Shown in pieces: positions 13,505 to 20,774 of a stretch of DNA of 20,774 nt. The stretch lies in the IMG/VR virus record IMGVR_UViG_3300049215_000306, positions 1 to 20,774 of that record, one strand, 5' to 3'. The first letter of the stretch is position 1. Every line of letters starts with the position of its first letter. The stretch is from a virus. Made by a program: the position numbers and the translations under genes. Below the pieces are notes generated by a model that worked only from the letters and a program-made list of their open reading frames with translations, was not told the origin of the DNA and made no database searches.

Positions 13505-16500
13505 GCGCCTTCCAACGCGAGCAGCGGCGCATGGCGTGGGCCGGCCTGCGGTTGACCGGCGCGATCGACGACTTGCCCGTCGGGAAGTATGGGTTCGCCC
13601 AGAACGTACGATCGTACGCGCCCGACCAGATCACCGCCCGCCCGGGTCTGACGAGTATCGGCACGGTCGCCGGTCCGGTCACCGGGCTCGAGCGGTTCGA
13701 CGACCCGACGCCGTTTGCCACGAACCCGCATCTGTACATCGTCGGCGGCGGTGCGAACGTCTACACGTCGGTCGTCGGGTCCGGCGTGTTCAACAACGTC
13801 GACACCGGCTACTCCGGGACGCCGCTGTCGTTCTTCTCGGCGACGCCCCCGCAAGCTGCGCAGCCGTGGCTCTACGTGTTCGACAAGAACCGCGCTCGAA
13901 AGTTCGATGCGAACGCGCACGTCTTCAACGTGGGGATTGCCCCGCCGGTCAACGAGCCGACCGCCGTGCTGCAGCAGATCGGCACGAACGTCATCGACAT
14001 CTTCAGCGGGGCGTTCATTCCGTGGACCTTGGTCGGTGCCGCAGCGGGGCCGATTACGAACCCGGCACGCACGAACACGACGATCTTTCAGTTGCTCTAC
14101 GACAACAATCACAACACGGTGTTCACGGCACCGTCGTACGCGTCGATCATCCCGGCGTCGATCAACGGGATCAACGCGGGCATGATAGTCGGCCTCGACG
14201 CGTCGGAGACGGTGTTTATCACCGACGTGCTGCTCGCGGTCGCGACGACGGTGATCGCGGCCATCATCTACGACGCCGGCGTGACCGGGTTCTGTACGAT
14301 TCAGCCGCTGGCGTCGCTGGGCACCGGCCAGATCGAAGCGCCGTCGCAGGAAGCCTACGCGGCTCGGTTCATCCCGACGCCCGGCGACGTGCCGCCGGAA
14401 CCGGATCCCCTGGCGGCGGCGAACGCGCGTACCCGGCAGGTCGACTTCCCAGTGAACTGCCTCGTGGCGCTCAACGGCGGGGAGATTGTGCGGATCGAGT
14501 CGGTCGCGCTCGGTGCCGACGGCATCCAGTCGTTCCGCTGCTTCACGACGATCCAGCACTTCACGGGCGAGTCGATTCAGGGCATCCCGTCGTGTCGCGC
14601 GTTCCTGTCCGTGGCGCACGTCGCGGGCGAGACGTTCCAGGACGCGGTGCTCGAGCACACGCTGGGACCGGGTACGGACATCGTCGGCGGGATTCGGACG
14701 GGTGCGGGGTGGGCGGCACGGAACCTGTCCGTGATCTTCGACCGGGCGACGTTGCCAGATGATGACATCAACCTGTCGTGTCGGGTGTCGTTGATCTCCG
14801 AGGTTCAGACGATTCGGCTGTACCTGTCGATGAACCCGACGGGTGGGTCCGCGCCGTCCGATGACGACTTCCTGACGAACTACTACTTCTTCGAATGGCG
14901 GCAGAACGATATCGCTGCCGCGGTGCAGTCGCAGAACGCGGCGCTCGTCGAATCGCTGCAGGACACGCGGTTCCTCGCCGTCGGGAACGCCCAGATCAAC
15001 CAAGACCTCGTCGTCGACGTCAACGGTGTCACGGGCGCGACATCCGGCGGGCTCGGTCCTGGGACGGCGGCACAAGCCGGGTCGAAGATGCTGCAGCTGG
15101 GCAACCTGCAGTGGCTGGAACTGCGGTGTAAGGTCCGCGACCTGCAGCGCATCGGCACGGATCCGTCGCTGTCGTTGGCGAACGTGACCGCCGTCGAACT
15201 GCTCGTGCACATGACGGGTACGAACCCGATCTCCGTCGACTGGGACGGCTTGTCGGTGACCGGCGGCTTCGGTCCGGATTCCGGCGTCACGGCGATTCCG
15301 TACGTGGGGATGTACCGGTACCGAAGCTCGAGGACCGGCGGGGTCAGTAATTTCTCGCCGCCGTTGCGGGGCGGGGTGCCGTCGAAGCGGCAGCGGATCG
15401 TCTTCAACCACACGGTCTCGCCGGACCCGCAGGCGGATCTGGTCGACTGGTTCGTGCTCGGCGGGACCCTGAACCGGTGGACGTACGCCGGGACCGTGCC
15501 GAGCGGGCAGCCGTTCAACCACGACTTTTCGGATTCGGCGATCACGGGCGGGGAGACGCCGGACTACAACAACTTCCCGCCCTGGCCGACGCAGGACGCG
15601 CCACATAGCGGAGTCTGCAGCTACGCCGGCAATGCGGTGATCTGGGTCAGCGGCGATCAGTTCAATACGAACTGGGCGCCGGGCTCCGAGATCATCATCA
15701 ACGGGAACACGTACACCCTGTACTCGCAGCCGCCGACGGCTCGCCTGTTGTTCACGAACGAGAACATCGGGAACCTGAATAACCAGGCGTTCACGGTGAA
15801 GGGCGCGACGCTACTGAATCAGATCATGGCGGCGGCGTGGGGCGGTCCGGTCGCCGGCGCGATGTTCATGTTCGCGTGCGGGGATCCGATCAACCCGTCA
15901 CAGGTGCACTGGACGAACCCCAACGACCCGGAGAGCGCATCTGACAAGAACTCGCTCGACGTGACCTCGGCCGACGAGCCGTTGATCGGTGGGTTCATGG
16001 ACGACGGCGTGTCGTACGTCGCGTCGACGGAGCGGATCATCAGGCTCGAGCCGACGTTCGGCAGCGCGTCGACGTTCACACCGATCGAGACCGACTGTCA
16101 TCGTGGGTTCTGGAACAGCTACGCCTTCGACCGCGGCATCAAGGGCGAGTACTTCCTGTCGAAAGATGGGATCTACGTGACCCGGGGCGGCAGTGCAGCG
16201 CAGTCGATCACCGACGAAGACCTCTACCCGCTGTTCCCGCACGACGGGCAGCCGGGCGTCGCCGTGAACACGATCCAGCCGCCGGACATGACGCAGTCGG
16301 TGCTGTACCTCTCGTGCAACGACGGCTGGGTCTACTTCGACTACAAGGACGTCCAGGGCGCAGCGCACACGCTGGCGTACCGCGAGCTCGACGGCGCGTG
16401 GCATTACGACACGTACGCGCAGGGCATCAGCGCGCGGAACCAGGCGTCCGGCCAGAACGTGCATCAGATGCTCGTCGGCGCGATCAACGGCAAGGTCTAC

Positions 16501-17166
16501 ACGTCGGGCGGGCAGACCGACGACGGGGTCGCGTTCACGGCGACCCTGCAGTGGGTCCAGGACCAGAAGGACGCACGCGGGCAGAAGCTGTACCGGGATC
16601 TGATGCTCGACGGGCAGAACCTGAACCCGGTGTCCGTCACGCTCGGCTTCACGAACAACAGCACGACCATCGGCCCGATCTCACTCGCTGCGGCCGGCGC
16701 GGGCCGGACCCAGCAGCAGGTCGACGCGACGCTGCAGACCGGAAACTTCGGCACGAACTTGACGACGCTCGTGACGTGGAGCCCGCAGGCGACGCCGACC
16801 ATCCTCTACGTCTGGGACATCGCGTTCCAGAAGTCGCCGGAGCTTGCGACCAGCTGGCTCAGCGGGCCGACGACGCACGGGCAGCGCGGGTTCCAGCAGG
16901 TCTATCAGGTGCTCGTGCCGATCATCTCGACGAGCGTGGTCCGGTTCTCGCTGATCGTCGACGGCGTGGCGAACACGTACAACATTCCGTCCACGGGCGG
17001 GATCTATGCCAAAATACCCGTCATCTTGAAGGCGGTGAAGGGCTTGACGTTCCAGTACGGGCTCGACACAGCCGGTGCGCCGTTCCTGCTGTTCGACGCC
17101 GACTTCGAATCGTGGCTGTCCGTCTGGGGCACTGACGGCGATTATCAAATCGTCCGGCCGTTTTAG
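13501..17166 (+). CDS. Very large tail nozzle/hub-like structural protein (1221 residues)
   Basis: The start is GTG 13501, overlapping the preceding TGA as GTGA; a longer open frame upstream belongs to the preceding gene's shadow. The protein has 1221 residues. The N-terminus, AIDDLPVGKYGFAQNVRSYA followed by DQITARPGLT, resembles the opening of podoviral tail-nozzle and stabilisation proteins, where a list of values and a RPG turn precede beta strands. Many repeated beta segments follow, in keeping with a propeller. Around residues 600-720 lies a fibronectin-like YRYRSSRTGGVSNFSPP region. Near 790-810, DPINPSQVHWTNPNDPE has the look of a propeller blade turn. A later part includes YFLSKDGIYVTRGG. 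It probably forms the tail tube or nozzle, though a receptor-binding hub is possible. Confidence 0.6.
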   Translation: MSAFQREQRRMAWAGLRLTGAIDDLPVGKYGFAQNVRSYAPDQITARPGLTSIGTVAGPVTGLERFDDPTPFATNPHLYIVGGGANVYTSVVGSGVFNNVDTGYSGTPLSFFSATPPQAAQPWLYVFDKNRARKFDANAHVFNVGIAPPVNEPTAVLQQIGTNVIDIFSGAFIPWTLVGAAAGPITNPARTNTTIFQLLYDNNHNTVFTAPSYASIIPASINGINAGMIVGLDASETVFITDVLLAVATTVIAAIIYDAGVTGFCTIQPLASLGTGQIEAPSQEAYAARFIPTPGDVPPEPDPLAAANARTRQVDFPVNCLVALNGGEIVRIESVALGADGIQSFRCFTTIQHFTGESIQGIPSCRAFLSVAHVAGETFQDAVLEHTLGPGTDIVGGIRTGAGWAARNLSVIFDRATLPDDDINLSCRVSLISEVQTIRLYLSMNPTGGSAPSDDDFLTNYYFFEWRQNDIAAAVQSQNAALVESLQDTRFLAVGNAQINQDLVVDVNGVTGATSGGLGPGTAAQAGSKMLQLGNLQWLELRCKVRDLQRIGTDPSLSLANVTAVELLVHMTGTNPISVDWDGLSVTGGFGPDSGVTAIPYVGMYRYRSSRTGGVSNFSPPLRGGVPSKRQRIVFNHTVSPDPQADLVDWFVLGGTLNRWTYAGTVPSGQPFNHDFSDSAITGGETPDYNNFPPWPTQDAPHSGVCSYAGNAVIWVSGDQFNTNWAPGSEIIINGNTYTLYSQPPTARLLFTNENIGNLNNQAFTVKGATLLNQIMAAAWGGPVAGAMFMFACGDPINPSQVHWTNPNDPESASDKNSLDVTSADEPLIGGFMDDGVSYVASTERIIRLEPTFGSASTFTPIETDCHRGFWNSYAFDRGIKGEYFLSKDGIYVTRGGSAAQSITDEDLYPLFPHDGQPGVAVNTIQPPDMTQSVLYLSCNDGWVYFDYKDVQGAAHTLAYRELDGAWHYDTYAQGISARNQASGQNVHQMLVGAINGKVYTSGGQTDDGVAFTATLQWVQDQKDARGQKLYRDLMLDGQNLNPVSVTLGFTNNSTTIGPISLAAAGAGRTQQQVDATLQTGNFGTNLTTLVTWSPQATPTILYVWDIAFQKSPELATSWLSGPTTHGQRGFQQVYQVLVPIISTSVVRFSLIVDGVANTYNIPSTGGIYAKIPVILKAVKGLTFQYGLDTAGAPFLLFDADFESWLSVWGTDGDYQIVRPF
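13605..13618. repeat. Perfect 14-bp palindrome CGTACGATCGTACG
   Basis: CGTACGATCGTACG reads identically on both strands. It lies inside the coding region of the large tail protein (N-V-R-S-Y-A region). It contains two overlapping CGTACG hexamers and a GATC centre. It may be chance or codon-driven. Confidence 0.3.
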
Positions 17167-17175
17167 GAGTGACGC

Positions 17176-17670
17176 ATGTCGAACACGTTCCTGCATCCGG
17201 TCCAGTCGAACCCGACGACGCAGTTTATCGAAGCGTTGGCGGCAGCGGGGTCGACGTTCACGCCGCCGTTTGTCGGCTCGGCGCTGTATAACCTGCCGGG
17301 CTTACCGCCCGTGAACTCTCGGCGGTACCTGATTCGGGCGATCGAATATCTGTGCGTGCAGGACGTGGGCCTTGAGTTCGATTTCTGGAACTCGGCGTCG
17401 GGCCTGACGAACGCCATCGCGACCGACGCGTTCATCTCACGGTTCCAATTCGGGGCCGTCAACGGCGCGCAATTCAACGGCGCGGGGCTCTTTCGGTTCT
17501 ATGTCGATGGGCTCGCGATTCCGTATTTCGATGCCGACTCCGTCCTGAGTACGACCGTCGTGCCGACGCTGCACGTCGCCGTCCAGAACGTCGACACGGT
17601 CGCCAAGAGCGCCGGCGCACCGGGCGCGGTGAATGCGACCTTCTGGCTCGAGCCGATGCAGGCGTGGTAA
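17176..17670 (+). CDS. Small structural protein of tail region, unknown
   Basis: This 164-residue protein has AGGAG (17165-17169) overlapping the previous stop, a strong site. The sequence is beta-prone with aromatic strands: RYLIRAIEYLCVQDVGLEFD then FWNS, and later GAGLFRFYVDGLAIPYFD and HVAVQNVDTV. No motif is recognised. Its place between the nozzle-like protein and the signal-peptide proteins suggests a tail component. Confidence 0.6.
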   Translation: MSNTFLHPVQSNPTTQFIEALAAAGSTFTPPFVGSALYNLPGLPPVNSRRYLIRAIEYLCVQDVGLEFDFWNSASGLTNAIATDAFISRFQFGAVNGAQFNGAGLFRFYVDGLAIPYFDADSVLSTTVVPTLHVAVQNVDTVAKSAGAPGAVNATFWLEPMQAW

Positions 17671-17674
17671 GCCG

Positions 17675-18640
17675 GTGACGAAGAAGCGTTTCGCCCTGGC
17701 CGTCCTGATTGGGCTGTTGGTCGCGTCTGTCGACCTGCACGCGCAGACGTTCACCGCCCAGATTCAGCAGTTCTGGAACCTGCTTCGGACGGGGTCGCTG
17801 ACGTTCAACACCATCCAGAACTCGACGACGGCGACGACCTCGAGCAACCTGTTCAGCATCATCTACACGGGCACGACCAACCCGTCGAACTACTTCACGA
17901 ACGCCCTGTTCTCGTCGAACATCACGCAGGCGAACGGGCTCGCCTTCGCGACCGGCGTGAACAACTACTATCGGTACGCGCCGACTGACTCGGACGCGTC
18001 CGGCAGTTCGCGCATCGCCACGCTGTCGTACCTCGAGACGCGTGGGACACAGAACCTGTCGTCGTTCCTGTACAGCATCAAGGGCCGGGTGATTCACCTG
18101 GGGACCGGGTCCGTGGGCACGATTGTCGGCCTCGAGTCGTCGTCGTTCAACGGGCACGCAGGCGAGCAATTGACGACTGGCGGCAACGTCACGACGATGT
18201 ACGGGATCAGGTCCAGCCTGTTCGGACAGTCGTCGGCCTCGATGATTGGCACGCAGTACGGAATCGCCACGTTAGTCGAAAACGACTATGGGGCCGGAGT
18301 GACGACGGCGTACGGGAACCATGTCAGTTTCGTCGGTTCCGTCGTGCCGACGACAAGCTACGGGTTCTACGCGGGGACGATTCTCGGGACGGCGAAGTTC
18401 TCCTTCTTCTCGTCAGACGCCACCGCGCCGAGTTCGTTCGCGGGGTCGACAGTCACGCCCGTGGTGAACTACACGACGAAGATCAACGGCAGCGGATTCA
18501 CGTTCGCCAATATCGGGACCACGCTGACGGCGAACGGTGACATGGCGTACTGCACCGACTGCACGATTGCGAACCCGTGCGCTGCCGCAGGGACCGGGGC
18601 GCTGGCGAAGCGACTGAACGGAGTCAACGTATGCAACTGA
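17675..18640 (+). CDS. Fiber/appendage-like protein with signal peptide and conserved AQTFTAQIQQFWNLLRTGS block
   Basis: GTG at 17675 gives a 321-residue protein. A longer frame runs through the previous gene but lacks support. Residues 1-23 form a classical signal peptide: a KK-rich start, a hydrophobic core (FALAVLIGLLVASV) and an LHA-like cleavage site (cleavage expected after A23). Residues 23-41 (AQTFTAQIQQFWNLLRTGS) are identical to the same positions of the next protein. The middle is Ser/Thr/Gly-rich and repetitive (for example TTMYGIRSS, TQYGIAT), like a beta-solenoid fiber. The last 30 residues contain CTDC and two further Cys (YCTDCTIANPCAAAG...), which could bind a metal or form disulfides. 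The protein may be exported or may carry a signal-like anchor into the virion; the sequence alone does not decide this. Confidence 0.7.
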   Translation: MTKKRFALAVLIGLLVASVDLHAQTFTAQIQQFWNLLRTGSLTFNTIQNSTTATTSSNLFSIIYTGTTNPSNYFTNALFSSNITQANGLAFATGVNNYYRYAPTDSDASGSSRIATLSYLETRGTQNLSSFLYSIKGRVIHLGTGSVGTIVGLESSSFNGHAGEQLTTGGNVTTMYGIRSSLFGQSSASMIGTQYGIATLVENDYGAGVTTAYGNHVSFVGSVVPTTSYGFYAGTILGTAKFSFFSSDATAPSSFAGSTVTPVVNYTTKINGSGFTFANIGTTLTANGDMAYCTDCTIANPCAAAGTGALAKRLNGVNVCN

Positions 18641-19404
18641 GACGATGGCTCACCGCAGTCGTCGTGGCGCTGGTACTTGCGTCGACGCCTGTGTTCGCCC
18701 AGACGTTCACGGCGCAAATTCAGCAGTTCTGGAACCTGCTCCGTACCGGTTCGATTAAGTTTTCGAGCATCGCAGCGGGCAACGGTGTTCCTGACGCGGC
18801 GCATCCGATCAGTCTCGTCTATAGCTCTAACTCCGACATTCAGATGATTTTCCAAAATCTGAACACGGGGTCGTCGGCGGCTGCGGAGTTCGACATCAAG
18901 GCGGACACGTCGCGGCTGAATATCTCCGTCGAAGGCATCAATTCGTCGGACGCCTTCGGGGCACAGCGGGCACAAATCTACGCGGCGACAGGGGGCGGTG
19001 GCGCGACGTCGCACACGTCAGGGATCGACATCATTTCCTGCGAAGCGGCGACGCCGACGTTGTGTTTCACGCGGTTCGTCACCAACGGTCTGAATACGGG
19101 CGCCGTCCGCGCCACGATGGACGTCAACGGCCTGACGATGAACAACAGCGCGACGTCGCTGATTGGCTTCGCGGCCGGGGTGGGTGCCGCCGACGTGGGC
19201 CTCTCGCGCTCGGCCGCGGCGGCGATGGTCTTGGGCAATGGCACCGTGGGGGACTTCACGGGAACGTTGAAACTGGGCACGGTCAACGCCGTGACGGCGT
19301 ATCAGACGAACGGGACTCCTGGGGCAACCCATGCCGCGTGTTCCGTGTCGGTCACGGCGATCACGGTGACGAACGGACTCGTGACTGCTATTACCTGCAC
19401 GTAG
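18631..19404 (+). CDS. Second signal-peptide fiber/appendage-like protein (paralogous N-terminus)
   Basis: ATG 18631 overlaps the last 10 bases of the preceding gene. The product has 257 residues. Residues 1-23 are a signal peptide (MQLRRWLTAVVVALVLASTP, then VFA as the cleavage site). Residues 23-41 repeat AQTFTAQIQQFWNLLRTGS exactly as in the neighbouring protein; the 19 codons differ at 8 third positions and at none that change an amino acid, so this block is constrained. After it the sequences diverge. The body is Ser/Ala/Gly/Thr-rich and beta-like (for example ATGGGGATSHTSG), and the C-terminus has a short Val/Thr-rich strand set with Cys (HAACSVSVTAITVTNGLVTA). Export is likely from the signal; function is unknown. 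Confidence 0.7.
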   Translation: MQLRRWLTAVVVALVLASTPVFAQTFTAQIQQFWNLLRTGSIKFSSIAAGNGVPDAAHPISLVYSSNSDIQMIFQNLNTGSSAAAEFDIKADTSRLNISVEGINSSDAFGAQRAQIYAATGGGGATSHTSGIDIISCEAATPTLCFTRFVTNGLNTGAVRATMDVNGLTMNNSATSLIGFAAGVGAADVGLSRSAAAAMVLGNGTVGDFTGTLKLGTVNAVTAYQTNGTPGATHAACSVSVTAITVTNGLVTAITCT

Positions 19405-19412
19405 GTCACACC

Positions 19413-19661
19413 ATGTCGCTACCCAGCAACGTGTCGCAGTTCCTGATTCAGATCGTCGATAAGACGACAGGCGAGGTCGTTGTCGGCCTTGAGCCGGGCA
19501 GTCGCGTCGAGACGGATCTGATCAACGAGTTCGTGATACGAGTGAAGGGGATCGGCGTCGGCATGTTCAAGACCGAAGCCGCCGTCGAGGCCGCGAGTCG
19601 TCAGGCGTGGGCTGATCTACTGATGGCCCTGAAACTTCAGGTCCGTCCGCCGAGAAGCTGA
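19413..19661 (+). CDS. Small unknown protein of the appendage region (82 residues)
   Basis: I choose ATG 19413, eight bases after the previous stop; a longer frame upstream is a shadow. The 82-residue product begins MSLPSNVSQFLIQIVDKTTG and contains a short strand-helix pattern (EVVVGLEPGSRVETD, then FKTEAAVEAASRQAW). No domain is recognised. Its stop and the next start share a base (TGATG), so it is translated with the next gene, a likely virion appendage protein. Confidence 0.6.
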   Translation: MSLPSNVSQFLIQIVDKTTGEVVVGLEPGSRVETDLINEFVIRVKGIGVGMFKTEAAVEAASRQAWADLLMALKLQVRPPRS

Positions 19662-20512
19662 TGCACGGGAACAACATCGGCTTCGTCTATCGCGTTTTCG
19701 AGAGCGATAACTTCGTCTGGTCGCCGATGCTGCTCATGTGGGTGCCGATGACGCAGCCGACGGGCGGCGGCGGTGGGGGTGGCCCGGTCACTATCGCTGA
19801 TGGCGCGGACGTGGCGGAAGGGGCGACCACGGATGCGGCCGTGCAGGGCGACAATCCCGGAACGGTCAGTGCGAAGCTCCGGGGACTGAACAAGTCGATT
19901 GCGGCCGGGGTACCGGTGACGAACGCCGGTCTGACGAACCTCGATGTCGCTCTATCGACCCGACTGAAGCCCGCCGACACGCTCGCGAAGGTGTCCGTCG
20001 TGGATACGATCACGAACCCCGTGGCGGTGACGAACGCGAACCTCGACGTGGCGCTGTCGACCCGGCTCGCCGACGCCACGTTCACGACGCGGATCAATAC
20101 GCAGGGCCAGAAGACGATGGCCACGAGCACGCCGGTCGTGCTCGCGTCAGATCAAGCGGCAATTCCGGTCACGGTGCCCAATCCGTTGCCGATCAGCGCG
20201 GCGGCATTACCGTTGCCCGCCAACGCGGCGATTGAGTCCGGCGGGCATCTGGCGGCGCTCGACGTCACGCTCGACGCGGCACAGGGGGCGCCGTCCTCTG
20301 GGCAGGCGGGTCCGATGGTGCAAGAGATCATCGAACAGGATCCGACGCCCCATCTGTTCGCTGGGGTGCTGTCGCCACTCTCGGTCGATCAGGATCGCAA
20401 TCTGCGGATTGCGCTCGCCAAGCCGAACATCGAAGGATCGATCGAACGTCTGATTGCCGAACTACGGGCGCAACGCTTCGAAGATTACCTGCGGAGCGGT
20501 GTCGGTCTTTGA
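19661..20512 (+). CDS. Virion appendage-like protein with internal repeats and Gly linker
   Basis: This 283-residue protein starts at ATG 19661. A short N-terminal domain (about 1-33, with FVYRVFESDNFVWSPMLLMW) is followed by seven Gly (35-41). The middle has a decapeptide, NLDVALSTRL, at residues 93-102 and 127-136, exactly 34 residues apart. The two copies differ at six codons, all synonymous. Next come TQGQKTMATSTPVVLASDQA and IPVTV, the kind of short Gly/Val/Thr motif that recurs in phage tail and virion proteins. The end (about 255-283) is charged and helical. It most likely belongs to the virion's outer part, for example a fiber or baseplate-like protein. Confidence 0.6.
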   Translation: MHGNNIGFVYRVFESDNFVWSPMLLMWVPMTQPTGGGGGGGPVTIADGADVAEGATTDAAVQGDNPGTVSAKLRGLNKSIAAGVPVTNAGLTNLDVALSTRLKPADTLAKVSVVDTITNPVAVTNANLDVALSTRLADATFTTRINTQGQKTMATSTPVVLASDQAAIPVTVPNPLPISAAALPLPANAAIESGGHLAALDVTLDAAQGAPSSGQAGPMVQEIIEQDPTPHLFAGVLSPLSVDQDRNLRIALAKPNIEGSIERLIAELRAQRFEDYLRSGVGL

Positions 20513-20527
20513 GTAAAGGACGCGAAT

Positions 20528-20774
20528 ATGGCTGCTGACGTCAAACTATTAGCGCGGGTTCGAAAGCTGCTGGAAGGGATCGACGCAGAAGTCGCGGGCG
20601 GGGATCCGCGCGATGTGTCGATGACGCAACAACTTGAGTTACTCGTCGCTCAAGGGACGGCGTCGTACTCAGAGACCGTTCGGATGGGCCGGGCCTTCTG
20701 GACGGGGACAACCGCAGCCGTCGCGGCCGTTGTGGCGATTCCGACGACCGCCGTGTTGTTGGCCCTGTACAACA
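20528..20774 (+). CDS. Partial virion-like protein, 3' end outside window
   Basis: ATG 20528 has AAGGA (20516-20520) ahead of it. 82 codons are visible before the window ends. The first 55 residues look helical (MAADVKLLARVRKLLEGIDA and TQQLELLVAQ). Then comes RMGRAFWTGTTAAVAAVVAI followed by PTTAVLLALYN. This Ala/Val/Thr/Pro stretch looks like a beta-domain segment common in phage structural proteins rather than a membrane helix, though a hydrophobic segment cannot be ruled out. Without the rest, no function can be assigned. Confidence 0.6.
   Translation, partial: MAADVKLLARVRKLLEGIDAEVAGGDPRDVSMTQQLELLVAQGTASYSETVRMGRAFWTGTTAAVAAVVAIPTTAVLLALYN

Noticed and set aside
13297-15606. A 769-codon open frame on the minus strand opposite the large tail protein
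   Set aside because: High-GC coding sequence often leaves the complementary strand open. The translation is dominated by Arg, Val, Asp and Gln with no domain, and it conflicts with the well-supported + strand genes 11705 and 13501.
20690-20774. A transmembrane helix in the partial last protein
   Set aside because: The Ala/Val/Thr/Pro pattern around FWTGTTAAVAAVVAIPTT looks more like a repeated beta-domain segment of phage structural proteins, and the frame is cut, so I do not call it a membrane protein.
1-20774. CRISPR arrays, tRNA genes, integrase, transposase or insertion sequence ends
   Set aside because: I found no regular repeat-spacer pattern, no cloverleaf-like segment, and no recombinase or transposase motif on either strand. 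A dedicated tRNA or repeat scan would be needed to exclude degenerate ones.

Overview
The window is a segment of a tailed bacteriophage genome (Caudoviricetes), covering most of the virion-morphogenesis module. Every gene I can support is on the + strand. Genes are packed with stop/start overlaps or very short gaps, many have AGGAG-like ribosome binding sites, and no credible promoter or intrinsic terminator is visible. This fits one long late transcription unit. The host cannot be named. The high GC content (about two thirds G+C in most sampled lines), strong Shine-Dalgarno sites and Sec-type signal peptides point to a GC-rich bacterial host. No tape-measure-like coiled-coil protein or sheath is present, while a portal, scaffold, capsid, two adaptor-like proteins and one very large nozzle-like protein are, so a short-tailed (podovirus-like) virion is my inference.

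Layout. Positions 1-104 hold the end of an unidentified gene. Positions 101-1915 hold an accessory stretch of lower GC: a beta-class DNA methyltransferase, an FmdB-like zinc-ribbon protein whose zinc-ribbon frame opens without a standard start codon, and a homing-endonuclease-like protein with an LDRxDN...NCRW core. The portal (1915-3972) overlaps a small excisionase-type helix-turn-helix protein (3969-4193). Next comes an unusual, RNA-structure-rich interval (about 4194-4452) with two tiny, very basic peptides (21 and 39 residues) that look related to each other. It is followed by a small Gly/Gln-rich protein, the scaffold (4904-5791), the major capsid protein (5820-7013) and a probable decoration protein (7044-7691).

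From 7725 to 17670 lie connector and tail genes: a virion-region protein with an N-terminal hydrophobic segment, a small unknown, a head-tail adaptor-like protein, two small proteins (one membrane-anchored), a lectin-like (LamG/ConA fold) structural protein, a second adaptor-like protein with a cysteine-containing N-terminal domain, a 1221-residue nozzle or hub-like protein, and a small unknown. From 17675 to the end is a fiber/appendage region. It has two adjacent proteins with signal peptides that share an identical 19-residue stretch at the same position, followed by three proteins with phage-appendage-like sequence features, the last cut by the window edge.

The most interesting points are the twin signal-peptide proteins with the invariant AQTFTAQIQQFWNLLRTGS block (8 synonymous and 0 non-synonymous differences between the two copies), the pair of protamine-like mini-proteins in a structured RNA interval between portal and scaffold, and the missing start codon of the FmdB-like gene. 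Terminase, lysis, replication and integration genes are not visible in this window.
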